Assembly: GCA_965249955.1 (NCBI GenBank) | Contig: OZ252261.1 | Span: forward strand, 2,542,001-2,606,000 | DNA length: 64,000 bases | DNA from: SB11 sp965249955 | GTDB lineage: Bacteria; Bacteroidota; Bacteroidia; UBA8524 | Reading direction: 5' to 3' | In this document: in pieces, positions 16,723 to 26,453 of the stretch | Layout of the letters: the number at the start of each line of letters is the position of its first letter | Numbering within the stretch: the first letter of the stretch is position 1 | Translations under genes and position numbers: made by a program | The notes under the pieces: model-generated | Database searches by the model: none | Seen by the model: the letters and a program-made list of their open reading frames with translations, nothing else | What the model was told of the DNA's origin: nothing

Positions 16723-19023
16723 ATGGATATTATTTCAATTTGTGTTTCTTTCGTTGCTGCCATACTTGGCGTTGCTTATCCAATTTTACTACAAGTAATA
16801 TCTAAAATTGATGAAAAGTATTATTCTTTAACGATTACCGATAGTTTTGAAAAGGAGCCGATAAGAAAGCTTTTTATTGGCTCGTTAGTTCTATCATTAA
16901 CGACTATTTTCATTTACACGTTAGAGTGCTCCCCTCCAGAAAATATGGATTTTCTTTATAATTCTGCCGAGATAATAGCATTAGGTTCTACTACCTTTTT
17001 AATAGTAATATTTTTTTTGTTCACCAAAAAAATACTTGTTTATTATAATTCAAATAAAATCATCCTATACTTTATAAAAAGGCATTCAAAAGCAGTTATT
17101 TCGGGACAAAAAGCCTCTAATACTAAAGAAAATGAATTTTTCTTAGTATTATCTGATTTGCTTTTTTATTCGATAAAAATTAGAAATAAATCCATTACCT
17201 TAATCATTTCAGATACGTTTTATAAAGATTTTGATAGAATTAGATTTTCTTCTGAAAACAAAACTGTCACCTATAAACCGCACCATTACGAGTTAACGAA
17301 TAAATTAACAGAACTTCTAGCAACAAATGAATATAAAGAATTTAACTATTTAAAGGATAGAGCAACTGGTGGCCTTTGGTTGTTGGGAGAAGGGGAAGGG
17401 TATAAAATTTCTGAGAATACATATGCTTGTCTATGGCAAAATCTAAAAACGGCTATTGAATATAAAGACCAAGATATGATTATGGCATTTTGGATGAATG
17501 CCCATCAACATATTTCATATAGGTTAGCTTATGTAGAGCCTAAATATGTGGAGGGGAAGTATCCTGAAATGGAAAACCAAAAAGAGTATGATGAGAGAGA
17601 AAACGAAAGAAATAGATTTTTACAATTCACTACTGCTTTAGGAGGGTTACTCATTTACTCAAAACAATATGGCGCAATTCAAAGATGTTTCAGGTTTACC
17701 CAAAGCACACCGCCAACGTATGAACTATTGCCCAAACAGATGGATGATGTTTTTGAGTGGTACTTACATTTTAGAGACCCTTATAGTGATAACTATTCAT
17801 TTATGGGCTTTGTTTATAGTTTTCCTGGTATGGAGGGTTTAAATGAAGACGGTTTAATCAAAAGGTATATATGCAAGTATATTGCTCTGTTGTTTTTGCG
17901 TCAATACTCATTACAAGTTTATTATAGCTTTCAAAAACCTTTAGCCTATCCCGATACTTCATTCACCCAAGGTGAACTGAAAACTTGGATTGAGAATATT
18001 GACTTTTTCAGATTATTAGTTGAAGAAGTATATAATGACAAACAACTACTAGATGAAGTTGGTTTTGGGTGGTTAACTGATGACTGGTTAACTCAAAATG
18101 AAAAACCTAACCCTTTAAAATTCATAGATGATTTCAAGTCCGAACTTGAAGCACAATTTACCGGCAATGAAATTTCACAAACAATCTCGATAGAAAAAAA
18201 GGAACAGTTTTTAGACAAAACCAAAGAAATTTTAGAATGTACCTTCAACGAATATGATAAATTGAGCAACAAAGAACCACATATTGGAGATGTTGAAAAG
18301 GGGTATCTTTTTGGTGGAACTGCAATGCTAAATAAAAGTGCGTTTGCTGATGAGCAGGGAGTGAGTCACTTAAACTTCGACTCAATACTTGCAGAGGGCG
18401 TTTCCAAAAATTATAAAAAGGCAATTTCTAACTCATTTTTTATACATAAGACGGCACATTATTTATTATCCCCTGAAGATGTTTTTCGTGCGATTGATAA
18501 ACTTAATATTGATAATAAGTTTGTGTTGGTAGCTTTTAAATTAAACTTTAACAAATTAATCCATGATTTAAAAATCGAAGGGCTTACTGAAGCTAAGTAT
18601 AAAGAACTAGATATTATACATTTTGAATATGCAAACTCTCAAACCGTTGCGAATACAATTTTTGTAATCAAAAAAGTGGACTTACCTCGCCTTGAATATT
18701 TAGATATAGATGATGAAGAGAAGAAAAAGTATAAAGTTGATAAACCGATAAGTGATAAGTTTAAACTTTATGCAAATGTTATAGATTTATACCAAAATAA
18801 TGACGTAAGAACCGAGAGAGAAACAAATGCAGGTGAAGATTTATCAAAAAAGGTATTGGCTTACATAGCCTTCAAACTGGAATTACAGTGGAAGAGAAAC
18901 ATTAATTGTATTTCACTCAAAATTTATTCGGAGTACCAAAATAAAGGCATCCCGAATAAACTAAGTGATGTAAAACCAATTAAAGAGGACAAGAAAAATA
19001 GTAAAGAGGAAAAAGATGAGTAA
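16723..19023 (+). CDS. Large orphan membrane protein, unknown function
   Basis: 766 residues from the ATG at 16723; a TTG at 16705 in frame is a weaker alternative. Three hydrophobic helices occupy the first about 105 residues (SICVSFVAAILGVAYPILLQ, FIGSLVLSLTTIFIYTL, STTFLIVIFFLFTKKIL). The remaining 640 or so residues are charged and probably cytoplasmic, mainly helical, ending in a Lys/Glu tail. No catalytic or nucleotide-binding motif was recognised. The gene is richer in A/T codons than its neighbours and stands alone between BstA-like and ridA genes, suggesting acquisition. It could be a defence or stress protein, but nothing shows this directly. Confidence 0.6.
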   Translation: MDIISICVSFVAAILGVAYPILLQVISKIDEKYYSLTITDSFEKEPIRKLFIGSLVLSLTTIFIYTLECSPPENMDFLYNSAEIIALGSTTFLIVIFFLFTKKILVYYNSNKIILYFIKRHSKAVISGQKASNTKENEFFLVLSDLLFYSIKIRNKSITLIISDTFYKDFDRIRFSSENKTVTYKPHHYELTNKLTELLATNEYKEFNYLKDRATGGLWLLGEGEGYKISENTYACLWQNLKTAIEYKDQDMIMAFWMNAHQHISYRLAYVEPKYVEGKYPEMENQKEYDERENERNRFLQFTTALGGLLIYSKQYGAIQRCFRFTQSTPPTYELLPKQMDDVFEWYLHFRDPYSDNYSFMGFVYSFPGMEGLNEDGLIKRYICKYIALLFLRQYSLQVYYSFQKPLAYPDTSFTQGELKTWIENIDFFRLLVEEVYNDKQLLDEVGFGWLTDDWLTQNEKPNPLKFIDDFKSELEAQFTGNEISQTISIEKKEQFLDKTKEILECTFNEYDKLSNKEPHIGDVEKGYLFGGTAMLNKSAFADEQGVSHLNFDSILAEGVSKNYKKAISNSFFIHKTAHYLLSPEDVFRAIDKLNIDNKFVLVAFKLNFNKLIHDLKIEGLTEAKYKELDIIHFEYANSQTVANTIFVIKKVDLPRLEYLDIDDEEKKKYKVDKPISDKFKLYANVIDLYQNNDVRTERETNAGEDLSKKVLAYIAFKLELQWKRNINCISLKIYSEYQNKGIPNKLSDVKPIKEDKKNSKEEKDE

Positions 19024-19037
19024 AGCTAAAAACGGGC

Positions 19038-19418
19038 CTACTTCACAGCAATCACACTAACTTCTACATTAGCATCTTTAGGCAAGCGGCTCACTTGCAC
19101 CGTTTCGCGGGCAGGGTAATCCTTTTCAAAATATTCGGCATACACCCCGTTTATCTGGCCAAACTGGTTCATATCACTAATAAAAATGCTGCTCTTTATT
19201 ATGTTGCTATAATCCATATCGGCCGCCTTTAGTACCGCACCAATATTTTTCATCACCATATTGGTCTCAGCTTCAATATTATCTTGAACCATATTACCTG
19301 TTTTAGGGTCAATAGCCACTTGGCCACTGCAATACAAAGTATTACCTATTAAAATAGCTTGGTTGTATGGGCCAATAGGTTGCGGTGCATTGGGGGTAAT
19401 TATTATTTTCTTTTCCAT
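19038..19418 (-). CDS. ridA: RidA family reactive enamine/imine deaminase
   Basis: 126 residues, the usual RidA length, starting MEKKIIITPNAPQPIGPYNQ. It shows GNTLYCSGQVAIDPKTGNMV, the conserved Arg in YPARETVQVSRLP, and the end NVEVSVIAVK. RidA hydrolyses 2-aminoacrylate and related enamines released by PLP enzymes; the trimer acts in the cytoplasm. The long N-terminal extension that the open frame allows (to 19688) overlaps the divergent gene and is not coding. Its start lies 41 bases from the start of the divergent 3-hydroxyacyl-CoA dehydrogenase homologue. Confidence 0.95.
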   Translation of the reverse strand: MEKKIIITPNAPQPIGPYNQAILIGNTLYCSGQVAIDPKTGNMVQDNIEAETNMVMKNIGAVLKAADMDYSNIIKSSIFISDMNQFGQINGVYAEYFEKDYPARETVQVSRLPKDANVEVSVIAVK

Positions 19419-19459
19419 GGTGTGGGTATTAGTTTTGTGCAGGTTATTATTAAAGGTAA

Positions 19460-20119
19460 ATGAAAATAGGGGTAATAGGTACGCAAAATAGGATAGACGA
19501 GTTAAAACAAAAAGTTTCATCGGTAGCAAATTTGATTGAAATTGAGGATACCGATTTGTGGCAACTGCCCAATTTAGGTTTAGATGCCTTTTTTGATTTA
19601 CAATTTGATGATAATACCGAGCATTTACACCATTATTTGCACCTGTCTTTTCCTGTATTGGTAAGCACAGTAAAACTACAATTGGCACAAGTATTTGTCG
19701 GGCACGATATATCAGCCCCGATATTTGGTTTTAATGCACTGCCTACCTTTATTAATCGCCCATTGTTAGAAGTCTCAAGTACAACTGATGTTTACAAGCA
19801 GCAGTTAGAAACCTTAGCTAAACAAATGGATTGGGAGTGCAAATGGGTAGAAGACCGCGTGGGTATGGTAACACCTCGCGTAATTTTTATGATTATTAAC
19901 GAGGCTTACTATACCGTACAAGAAGGTACAGCCAACAAAGCCGATATTGATACAGGCATGAAACTAGGCACCAACTACCCTATGGGGCCTTTTGAATGGG
20001 CTGAAAAAGTAGGACTAAAAGACGTGTACGAAGTGCTTGATGCCTTGTATACCGATACCCGCGACGAACGCTACAAAATTTGCCCTTTGCTAAAAACGGA
20101 ATACTTTAGAAGTGTTTAG
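19460..20119 (+). CDS. Short 3-hydroxyacyl-CoA dehydrogenase-like protein with degenerate NAD domain
   Basis: 219 residues against about 280-300 for normal family members. The C-terminal 3HCDH domain is well preserved (about 115-215: DRVGMVTPRVIFMIINEAYY, DIDTGMKLGTNYPMGPFEWA, VGLKDVYEVLDAL). The N-terminal part starts like a Rossmann fold (MKIGVIGTQNRIDELKQKV) but lacks GxGxxG, and the segment with the catalytic His is missing or unrecognisable. It is therefore unlikely to be a normal dehydrogenase; it may be a binding or scaffold protein, or have changed activity. A complete paralogue lies at 36455-37300. Short homologues seem to exist in related bacteria, so it may be a stable family rather than decay. 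Confidence 0.75.
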   Translation: MKIGVIGTQNRIDELKQKVSSVANLIEIEDTDLWQLPNLGLDAFFDLQFDDNTEHLHHYLHLSFPVLVSTVKLQLAQVFVGHDISAPIFGFNALPTFINRPLLEVSSTTDVYKQQLETLAKQMDWECKWVEDRVGMVTPRVIFMIINEAYYTVQEGTANKADIDTGMKLGTNYPMGPFEWAEKVGLKDVYEVLDALYTDTRDERYKICPLLKTEYFRSV

Positions 20120-20136
20120 AAATTAGCTTTTTGTTA

Positions 20137-20742
20137 ATGATGGTAGAGAGTCTTAAATTAAATAAGAGTATCACAATTCAACAAACAAAAGGCTCTTTAA
20201 AGGTAAAAATACCTATTAACAGGGACTATATTTCTACAATAGCCTTCTTGCTACTGTTAATAACTTGGGTTGCCATTGGAGGTACTAACCTATATAAATT
20301 TTCCACTAGCAATCCGATTGTTTCCAGTGTTTTTTTAACGGTTCTGTGGCTTGTAACAGCTTTTTTTCTTACCGATAGGTTTTTCCTATTCCTAAATAGT
20401 TATGAGGAAATTATTATAGAATCAGGTTTACTTTCAGTACAGAGAAAAGGAGTACTTCAGAAAAGAAAAAAGTCTTTTGTGATAGAAGATATTAGTTCGT
20501 TTAGAATAGATAATTTTAGAGAAAGCATCCGGCAACCTGAACACCCTAGAAAGGGAAAAAGGCCATATATTGACGGAATTATTAAGTTTAATTACAAATT
20601 TAAAGAGGAAAGCATAGGCATAGGACTTGAAGAAGAAGAAGCTGTTGAATTGCTTGATGCTTTAGTGCTAAAAAACATATTTACTAACGATCAATGGCTT
20701 TATAAACATAAGCCAAAATCAACAGATGATTATTTATTGTAG
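20137..20742 (+). CDS. Membrane protein with PH-like cytoplasmic domain
   Basis: About 201 residues. Two hydrophobic helices (about 31-52, TIAFLLLLITWVAIGG; and 63-90, VFLTVLWLVTAFFLTDRFF) precede a soluble part with alternating strands (YEEIIIESGLLSVQRKG, KKSFVIEDISSFRI, GIIKFNYKF) and a closing helix (EEEEAVELLDAL), the order of a bacterial PH-like domain. No catalytic motif. ATG 20137 and 20140 are both possible starts. It lies 17 bases after the preceding gene. It is somewhat AT-rich. Role unknown. Confidence 0.6.
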   Translation: MMVESLKLNKSITIQQTKGSLKVKIPINRDYISTIAFLLLLITWVAIGGTNLYKFSTSNPIVSSVFLTVLWLVTAFFLTDRFFLFLNSYEEIIIESGLLSVQRKGVLQKRKKSFVIEDISSFRIDNFRESIRQPEHPRKGKRPYIDGIIKFNYKFKEESIGIGLEEEEAVELLDALVLKNIFTNDQWLYKHKPKSTDDYLL

Positions 20743-20897
20743 GCAATATTATTTTTTCGGTTAAACCTTTAGCCTTAAGTGGCATCTAAAAAAAGCAATT
20801 CTTTTTCACCTGTTAAGAATTCGGGCACGAAATGTGTTGCAGCATTTCATTCGATTACCTTTACACTAATTAAAGTTTAAACATTAATATTATCTAT

Positions 20898-21956
20898 ATG
20901 TTAATACGTAGGGGGCTGATAGCAGCCGTTGTGGGCGTAAGTATTTTAGTACCATTTGGCAGTTGCAAAAACAGCAACGGCGAAAATACCAACCAAACAG
21001 GAGGCAAACGACCGCCAACACCTGTACAGGCGTATATAGCAAGCACACAAAATATTACCAATGTGGTAAATTCTTCGGGCACATTACTGTCAAACGAAGA
21101 AGTAGAAATAAAACCCGAGTTGCAAGCACGTGTAGTAAAACTCTATTTTAAAGAAGGGGCAAAGGTTACCAAAGGCCAGCTACTTATAAAACTAGACGAT
21201 GCCGATATAGTAGCCCAATTAAAAAAACTAAGGGCTCAAAAAAAACTCACCCAAAAAAACGTAGAACGCTTGGGCGAACTATTGAAAATTGATGGTGTGA
21301 GCAAACAAGAATATGAGGTATCACAAACTCAATTAACCGCTTACGATGCTGATATTGAAGCATTAGAAAATCAACTAAGTAAAACAGAAATACGTGCCCC
21401 ATTTAGTGGCACAATCGGTCTTAGTGATATTAGCGAAGGAGCATACGTTACACCCGCAAATACCATAGCTACTTTGCAACAAACACACCCGTTAAAGGTT
21501 GATTTTGCCATACCCGAAAAGTATGCATTTTTACTACAAATGGGCAAAACACTCAGTTTTACAGTGGATGGCTTAAGAGATACTTTTAGTGCTGATGTAT
21601 ATGCTGTTGACCCAAAAATAGACCTGAATACACGCAACATAAAAGTGCGTGCACGCTGTGCCAACCCCGAAGGGCAGCTATTGCCCGGCATGTTTGCCAA
21701 TGTAAGTTTGGGCATACAAGGCCGTAAAGATGCCGTAATGATACCCTCACAAGCGCTTATGCCTGTGGCAAGGGGTAAAAACGTTGCTGTGAGCAGGGGA
21801 GGAAAAGTTGAAATGATACCTGTAGAAACGGGTATACGTAATACCGACCTTGTAGAAATAGTGAAAGGACTTGAAAAGGGAGATACGGTTATTACTACAG
21901 CGCTAATGCAATTGCGTACGGGTAGTGAAGTAAAAATAACCAAGTTTGATAAATAG
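20898..21956 (+). CDS. RND efflux periplasmic adaptor (membrane fusion lipoprotein)
   Basis: 352 residues. The N-terminus is a hydrophobic stretch with PFGSC at Cys24, a probable lipobox, followed by a flexible tail. Then come the lipoyl/barrel-sandwich halves (NSSGTLLSNEEVEIKPELQA, EGAKVTKGQLLIKLDDADI and RAPFSGTIGLSDISEGAYV) around a coiled hairpin (about 110-160), a beta-barrel domain (VDFAIPEKYAFLLQMGK) and the membrane-proximal end (IPSQALMPVARGK). It links the inner-membrane pump to the outer-membrane channel. It is the first gene of the efflux operon, 14 bases ahead of the pump. A TACCTTTA box in the upstream gap may be the promoter. Confidence 0.92.
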   Translation: MLIRRGLIAAVVGVSILVPFGSCKNSNGENTNQTGGKRPPTPVQAYIASTQNITNVVNSSGTLLSNEEVEIKPELQARVVKLYFKEGAKVTKGQLLIKLDDADIVAQLKKLRAQKKLTQKNVERLGELLKIDGVSKQEYEVSQTQLTAYDADIEALENQLSKTEIRAPFSGTIGLSDISEGAYVTPANTIATLQQTHPLKVDFAIPEKYAFLLQMGKTLSFTVDGLRDTFSADVYAVDPKIDLNTRNIKVRARCANPEGQLLPGMFANVSLGIQGRKDAVMIPSQALMPVARGKNVAVSRGGKVEMIPVETGIRNTDLVEIVKGLEKGDTVITTALMQLRTGSEVKITKFDK

Positions 21957-21970
21957 GGGGGCAGAATAGT

Positions 21971-24900
21971 ATGAGTTTATCATCAATTAGTTTACGCAGA
22001 CCTGTACTGGCCACCGTAATGTCGGTTATAATAGTAACCTTCGGTATTATAGGGTTTCAGTTTTTGGGTGTAAGGGAATACCCATCAGTAGACCCTCCAA
22101 TAATATCAGTAACCACCAACTACACAGGTGCAAATGCCGACGTAATAGAATCACAAATTACCGAACCGTTAGAAAAAACCATTAACGGTATAGAGGGTAT
22201 ACGCTCCATCACATCATCAAGTAATCAGGGTTCAAGCAAAATATCGGTTGAGTTTGATTTGAGTACCGATTTAGAAGCCGCTGCAAATGATGTACGTGAT
22301 AAAGTATCGCGAGCTGTGCGCCAATTGCCTGAGGATATTGATGCACCGCCCACCGTATCAAAAGCTGATGCCGATGCGCAAGCCATCATTTCTATGACGG
22401 TAAAAAGCAATACTCGCAACCAGCTTGAGGTGTGCGATTATGCTATAAATGTATTGCAAGAACGCTTGCAAACTATATCAGGCGTTAGCGGTATACAAGT
22501 TTGGGGCGAAAAAAAATATGCCATGCGTATTTGGATAGACCCTTTAAAACTGGCGGCCAACAAACTTGCCCTTAGCGATATAAAACTTGCTTTAGACCAA
22601 CAAAACATAGAGTTACCCTCAGGTAAAATAGCAGGTAATGCTACCGAGCTTACCGTAAAAACATCAGGGCTTTTAGTTACCGAAGAAGATTTTAACAACC
22701 TGATAGTAAAATCAGATGGGGGAAAAATCATTCGTTTGCAAGATGTGGCGAGGGCTGTTTTAGGTCCTGAAAATGAAGAAACGGTGTTGAAAGAAAGTGG
22801 TGTGCCTATGGTGGCATTGGCGCTTACTCCTCAACCCGGTTCAAACCACGTAGCCATAGCCGATGAGTTTTATAAACGCTACGAGCAACTGAAAAAAGAA
22901 GTACCCGAAGATATTCAACTGGATATTGCTATGGATACCACCAAGTTTGTGCGCCAATCTATTATAGAGGTGCAAGAAACTTTGCTGATAGCTATTCTAC
23001 TGGTTGTAATTATTATTTACTTGTTTTTCCGCAACTGGCTCATTGCCTTCCGTCCGCTTATAGATATACCCGTATCGTTGTTGGGTGCATTTTTTATCAT
23101 GTACATCTTTGGCTTCTCTATAAATGTACTTACACTATTAGGTATAGTGCTGGCAACGGGTTTAGTAGTGGATGACGGTATAGTAGTTACTGAGAATATA
23201 TTTAAGAAATTAGAGCAAGGCATGACTCCTATGCGAGCTGCCCGCGAAGGTTCAGAAGAAATATTCTTTGCTGTTATATCCACCTCCATCACCTTAGCAG
23301 TGGTTTTCTTACCTGTAATATTTATGCAAGGGTTTGTAGGTCGCTTGTTTCAAGAGTTTGGTATAGTGGTAGCAGGGGCGGTAATTATTTCGGCCTTTGT
23401 ATCGCTAACACTTACACCTGTACTTAGTGTAAAAATGGCAGGCGATCCTGATAAGAAATCGTGGTTTTACCGCAAAACAGAACCTTTTTATGCAGGCATG
23501 GATCGTGTTTTCAAAAACAGCTTGACTAAATTCATGTCGTATAGGTGGGCTGCATTTGTATTAATACTGGCTTGTGTGGTAGTGGGTATAACCATATTTT
23601 CAAACCTCAAGTCAGAATTAGCCCCTATGGAAGATAGAGGTTTGGTACGTTTAACTATGCTGGCACCCGAAGGAACATCGTACGATTATATGGATAGCTA
23701 TATGGATGAGATAGCTAACTTTATTAATGATTCTATTCCTGAAAAGAATGTATTACTAACCGTAACTGCACCGGGCTTTTTAGGTTCGGGTGCGCCCAAT
23801 ACAGGTTTTGGTCGTGTAGTATTGGGAGAGCGAAATACACGCGAGCGCAGCCAACAAGAAATTGCCGATTATATTAATAAAAACTCGGCAAGGTTTAATG
23901 CAGGCCGAGTGTTTGTTATTCAAGAACCTACCATATCATCAGGCGGAGGAGGGCGAGGGCTTGATGTACAGTTTGTGCTTCAAAACTCAAATTTTGAAAA
24001 AATAAAAGAGTATTTGCCCAAGTTTTTAGAAGAAGCAGCAAAACACCCCACATTTGGAGGTATTGTAAACTCTGATTTAAAATTTAACCGTCCCGAATTA
24101 GGTATAACCATCAATCGTGCAAAAGCTGCCGAGCTAGGTATTTCAGTTGCCGATATTGCCCAAACACTTCAACTAGCACTAAGTGGTCGCCGTTTGGGTT
24201 ACTTTATTATGGTAGGCAAACAATACCAAGTAATAGGGCAGGTAGATAGAGAAAACCGCGACGAACCTGTGGATATGCGCAGTTTTTATGTGCGTAGCAA
24301 TACGGGCGAGCTGATACAACTGGATAACCTTGTAAGTGTAGAAGAACAAAGCAATCCACCGCAATTATTTCACTTTAACAGATACAAATCGGCAACGGTG
24401 CAAGCTGGTCTTGCCCCCGGTAAAACCATTGGTGATGGGGTGAAAGCAATGGAAGAAATTGCAGATAAAGTATTAGATGAAACCTTTACCACATCACTTT
24501 CGGGTGCTTCGCGAGATTTTGACGAAAGCTCATCAAACATATTATTTGCCTTTGCCCTTGCTTTGTTTTTAGTGTATTTAGTATTGGCAGCACAGTTTGA
24601 AAGTTTCCGCGATCCTTTTATTATAATGTTAACAGTGCCTTTGGCACTTGCAGGGGCACTACTTTCACTGTGGATATTTGGGCAAACCAACAATATATTT
24701 AGTCAAATTGGAGCCATAATGCTTATAGGCTTGGTAACTAAAAATGGTATTTTGATAGTAGAGTTTGCCAACCAATTGCGTGAAAAAGACCCTGAACTTA
24801 GCCGCCGAGATGCAGCAGTGCACGCTGCTACCATGCGTCTTCGTCCTATATTAATGACAAGTTTGGCAACCGCCCTTGGTGCATTGCCCATTGCTTTGGC

Positions 24901-25054
24901 TTTAGGTTCGGGTGCGCAAAGCCGTATACCTTTGGGTATAGTTATTATTGGCGGGGTAATATTTTCATTAGTGCTAACACTATTTGTAATACCCGCTATT
25001 TATTCAATTATGGCCGCCAAAAAAGTTAAGAAACATGATGAAGAAGCTGCTTAG
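21971..25054 (+). CDS. RND family multidrug efflux permease (AcrB/MexB type)
   Basis: 1027 residues, normal for hydrophobe/amphiphile efflux pumps. It has the first helix (RRPVLATVMSVIIVTFGIIG), the two large periplasmic loops, and 12 membrane helices in two repeats. TM4 carries the proton-relay Asp pair (GLVVDDGIVVTENIF) and TM10 the Lys (LVTKNGILIVEFANQLREK). It exports substrates from the periplasm or inner leaflet in a proton-driven trimer. It is flanked by adaptor and TolC genes; its 3' end overlaps the TolC gene by 20 bases. Substrates cannot be told from sequence. Confidence 0.96.
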   Translation: MSLSSISLRRPVLATVMSVIIVTFGIIGFQFLGVREYPSVDPPIISVTTNYTGANADVIESQITEPLEKTINGIEGIRSITSSSNQGSSKISVEFDLSTDLEAAANDVRDKVSRAVRQLPEDIDAPPTVSKADADAQAIISMTVKSNTRNQLEVCDYAINVLQERLQTISGVSGIQVWGEKKYAMRIWIDPLKLAANKLALSDIKLALDQQNIELPSGKIAGNATELTVKTSGLLVTEEDFNNLIVKSDGGKIIRLQDVARAVLGPENEETVLKESGVPMVALALTPQPGSNHVAIADEFYKRYEQLKKEVPEDIQLDIAMDTTKFVRQSIIEVQETLLIAILLVVIIIYLFFRNWLIAFRPLIDIPVSLLGAFFIMYIFGFSINVLTLLGIVLATGLVVDDGIVVTENIFKKLEQGMTPMRAAREGSEEIFFAVISTSITLAVVFLPVIFMQGFVGRLFQEFGIVVAGAVIISAFVSLTLTPVLSVKMAGDPDKKSWFYRKTEPFYAGMDRVFKNSLTKFMSYRWAAFVLILACVVVGITIFSNLKSELAPMEDRGLVRLTMLAPEGTSYDYMDSYMDEIANFINDSIPEKNVLLTVTAPGFLGSGAPNTGFGRVVLGERNTRERSQQEIADYINKNSARFNAGRVFVIQEPTISSGGGGRGLDVQFVLQNSNFEKIKEYLPKFLEEAAKHPTFGGIVNSDLKFNRPELGITINRAKAAELGISVADIAQTLQLALSGRRLGYFIMVGKQYQVIGQVDRENRDEPVDMRSFYVRSNTGELIQLDNLVSVEEQSNPPQLFHFNRYKSATVQAGLAPGKTIGDGVKAMEEIADKVLDETFTTSLSGASRDFDESSSNILFAFALALFLVYLVLAAQFESFRDPFIIMLTVPLALAGALLSLWIFGQTNNIFSQIGAIMLIGLVTKNGILIVEFANQLREKDPELSRRDAAVHAATMRLRPILMTSLATALGALPIALALGSGAQSRIPLGIVIIGGVIFSLVLTLFVIPAIYSIMAAKKVKKHDEEAA

Positions 25055-26336
25055 TATACTACTGGCTATATATGGGGCAAATGCCTTGCAAGCGCAAAAT
25101 ATGCTATCGCTAAACGAGGCGGTAGAGATTGCTCTTAAAAACAATTACGATATACAACTGGCAAAAACAGCTGCCGATGTTACTGCTATAAACAACAATG
25201 CAGGCAATGCAGGTATGTTGCCCAATATTGATTTTAATGTTAGCGAAAACCTATCAAACACCAATATCAACCAAAAATTTTCGAACGGGTTAGAGGTGCA
25301 AAGTAACGGGGTAGGGGCAACCAACTTAAATGCAAATGTGGCGCTTAGTTGGACGTTGTTTGATGGTATGAAAATGTTTGCCACCAAACACCGATTAGAG
25401 GAGTTGGAAACCCAAAGCGGTTTTGCATTAAAAGAGCAAATACAGCAAACCGTAGCACAAGTAATGGTTGAATACTATGCCATAGTGGGACAGAAAATGC
25501 AAATTAAATCAACCCAAAAAGCGTTGGATTTGGTGCAAAAACGTCTTGAAATTGTGAAAACACAATATCAAGTAGGTACAGTCTCAGCCTTTGAACTCAA
25601 TCAGGTTACTATCGATCAAAATACCAACCAAACTAATTTGCTGTTGCAGCAAAACAACCTTAAAAACCAAAAGGCGGGCTTTAATGTGTTGCTGGCGCGT
25701 GAGGCCGATATTATATTTGATGTAATAGAAACTATTGATGTTGATACTGCCCAAGCCCCTACTATTGATAAAGATTTGGAGAATAAAAACTTCGCTTTAC
25801 TTTCGGCAGAAATAAGCATTAGTGTAGCAGGTTTTCAACTAAGTGAAGCAAGGGCGCAACGTTTGCCTATTGTGCGCCTCAACTCATCGTATGCCTATAC
25901 CCGTCAAACCAGCCAAGCAGGTTTCTCGCTTCTTAATCAAAGTAATGGATTAAACGCAGGTGTAACTGCCAGCATACCTTTGTTTAGGGGAGGTACAATA
26001 AAAAATCAGATTAAAACAACACAATTGCAGTTGCGCAGTAGCCAATTGCAATACTCACGTTTAAAAAATAGCGTCAGTTACCAATACCAACAAGCATTTA
26101 ACAACTTTACGGCTTACAAAACCATAGTAGGTATGGAAGAAAGCAATGCCAAGTTAGCATTAGGTAACCTAACTATTGCCGAAGGCCGTTTGAAACAAGG
26201 GCTTTCTACTTTGCTTGAAGTAAAAGAAGCCGATAGAAATTGGCAAGATGCCGAATCACGTTTAATTGAAGCTAGGTATAACCTTAAAGTTGCCGAAATA
26301 CAATTGCAACAACTTCGCGGTGAGTTGGTGAAATAG
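25035..26336 (+). CDS. TolC-family outer-membrane efflux protein
   Basis: 433 residues. A signal peptide (MKKLLSILLAIYGANALQA) is followed by two tandem OEP repeats, each starting with a helix-strand unit (LSLNEAVEIALKNNYDIQLA; DKDLENKNFALLSAEISIS), long coiled-coil helices and a short barrel section (ASIPLFRGG). It completes the tripartite pump. The ATG pair at 25035/25038 lies within the permease 3' end, so translation is coupled. A hairpin terminator follows at 26358. Confidence 0.93.
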   Translation: MMKKLLSILLAIYGANALQAQNMLSLNEAVEIALKNNYDIQLAKTAADVTAINNNAGNAGMLPNIDFNVSENLSNTNINQKFSNGLEVQSNGVGATNLNANVALSWTLFDGMKMFATKHRLEELETQSGFALKEQIQQTVAQVMVEYYAIVGQKMQIKSTQKALDLVQKRLEIVKTQYQVGTVSAFELNQVTIDQNTNQTNLLLQQNNLKNQKAGFNVLLAREADIIFDVIETIDVDTAQAPTIDKDLENKNFALLSAEISISVAGFQLSEARAQRLPIVRLNSSYAYTRQTSQAGFSLLNQSNGLNAGVTASIPLFRGGTIKNQIKTTQLQLRSSQLQYSRLKNSVSYQYQQAFNNFTAYKTIVGMEESNAKLALGNLTIAEGRLKQGLSTLLEVKEADRNWQDAESRLIEARYNLKVAEIQLQQLRGELVK

Positions 26337-26357
26337 ATATAATAGAATAGTGTATAT

Positions 26358-26396
26358 AATAAAGAAGGGGGACTTTTTAAGTCCCCTTCTTTATTT
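26358..26396. terminator. Terminator after the efflux operon
   Basis: AATAAAGAAGGGGGAC and GTCCCCTTCTTTATT form a stem of about 15 pairs with one bulged G and a T-rich loop, starting 21 bases after the TolC stop. The arm is followed by T/A bases. Confidence 0.8.
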
Positions 26397-26453
26397 ATAA
26401 CATATTTGCCAGTCAATTTTCTTAAGCAGAATAGGCATATACTTTGTGTATCG

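Noticed and set aside
21371..21943. 190-codon minus-strand frame in the RND adaptor gene
   Set aside because: Antisense to a clear adaptor; Ser/Thr-rich product without start signals.
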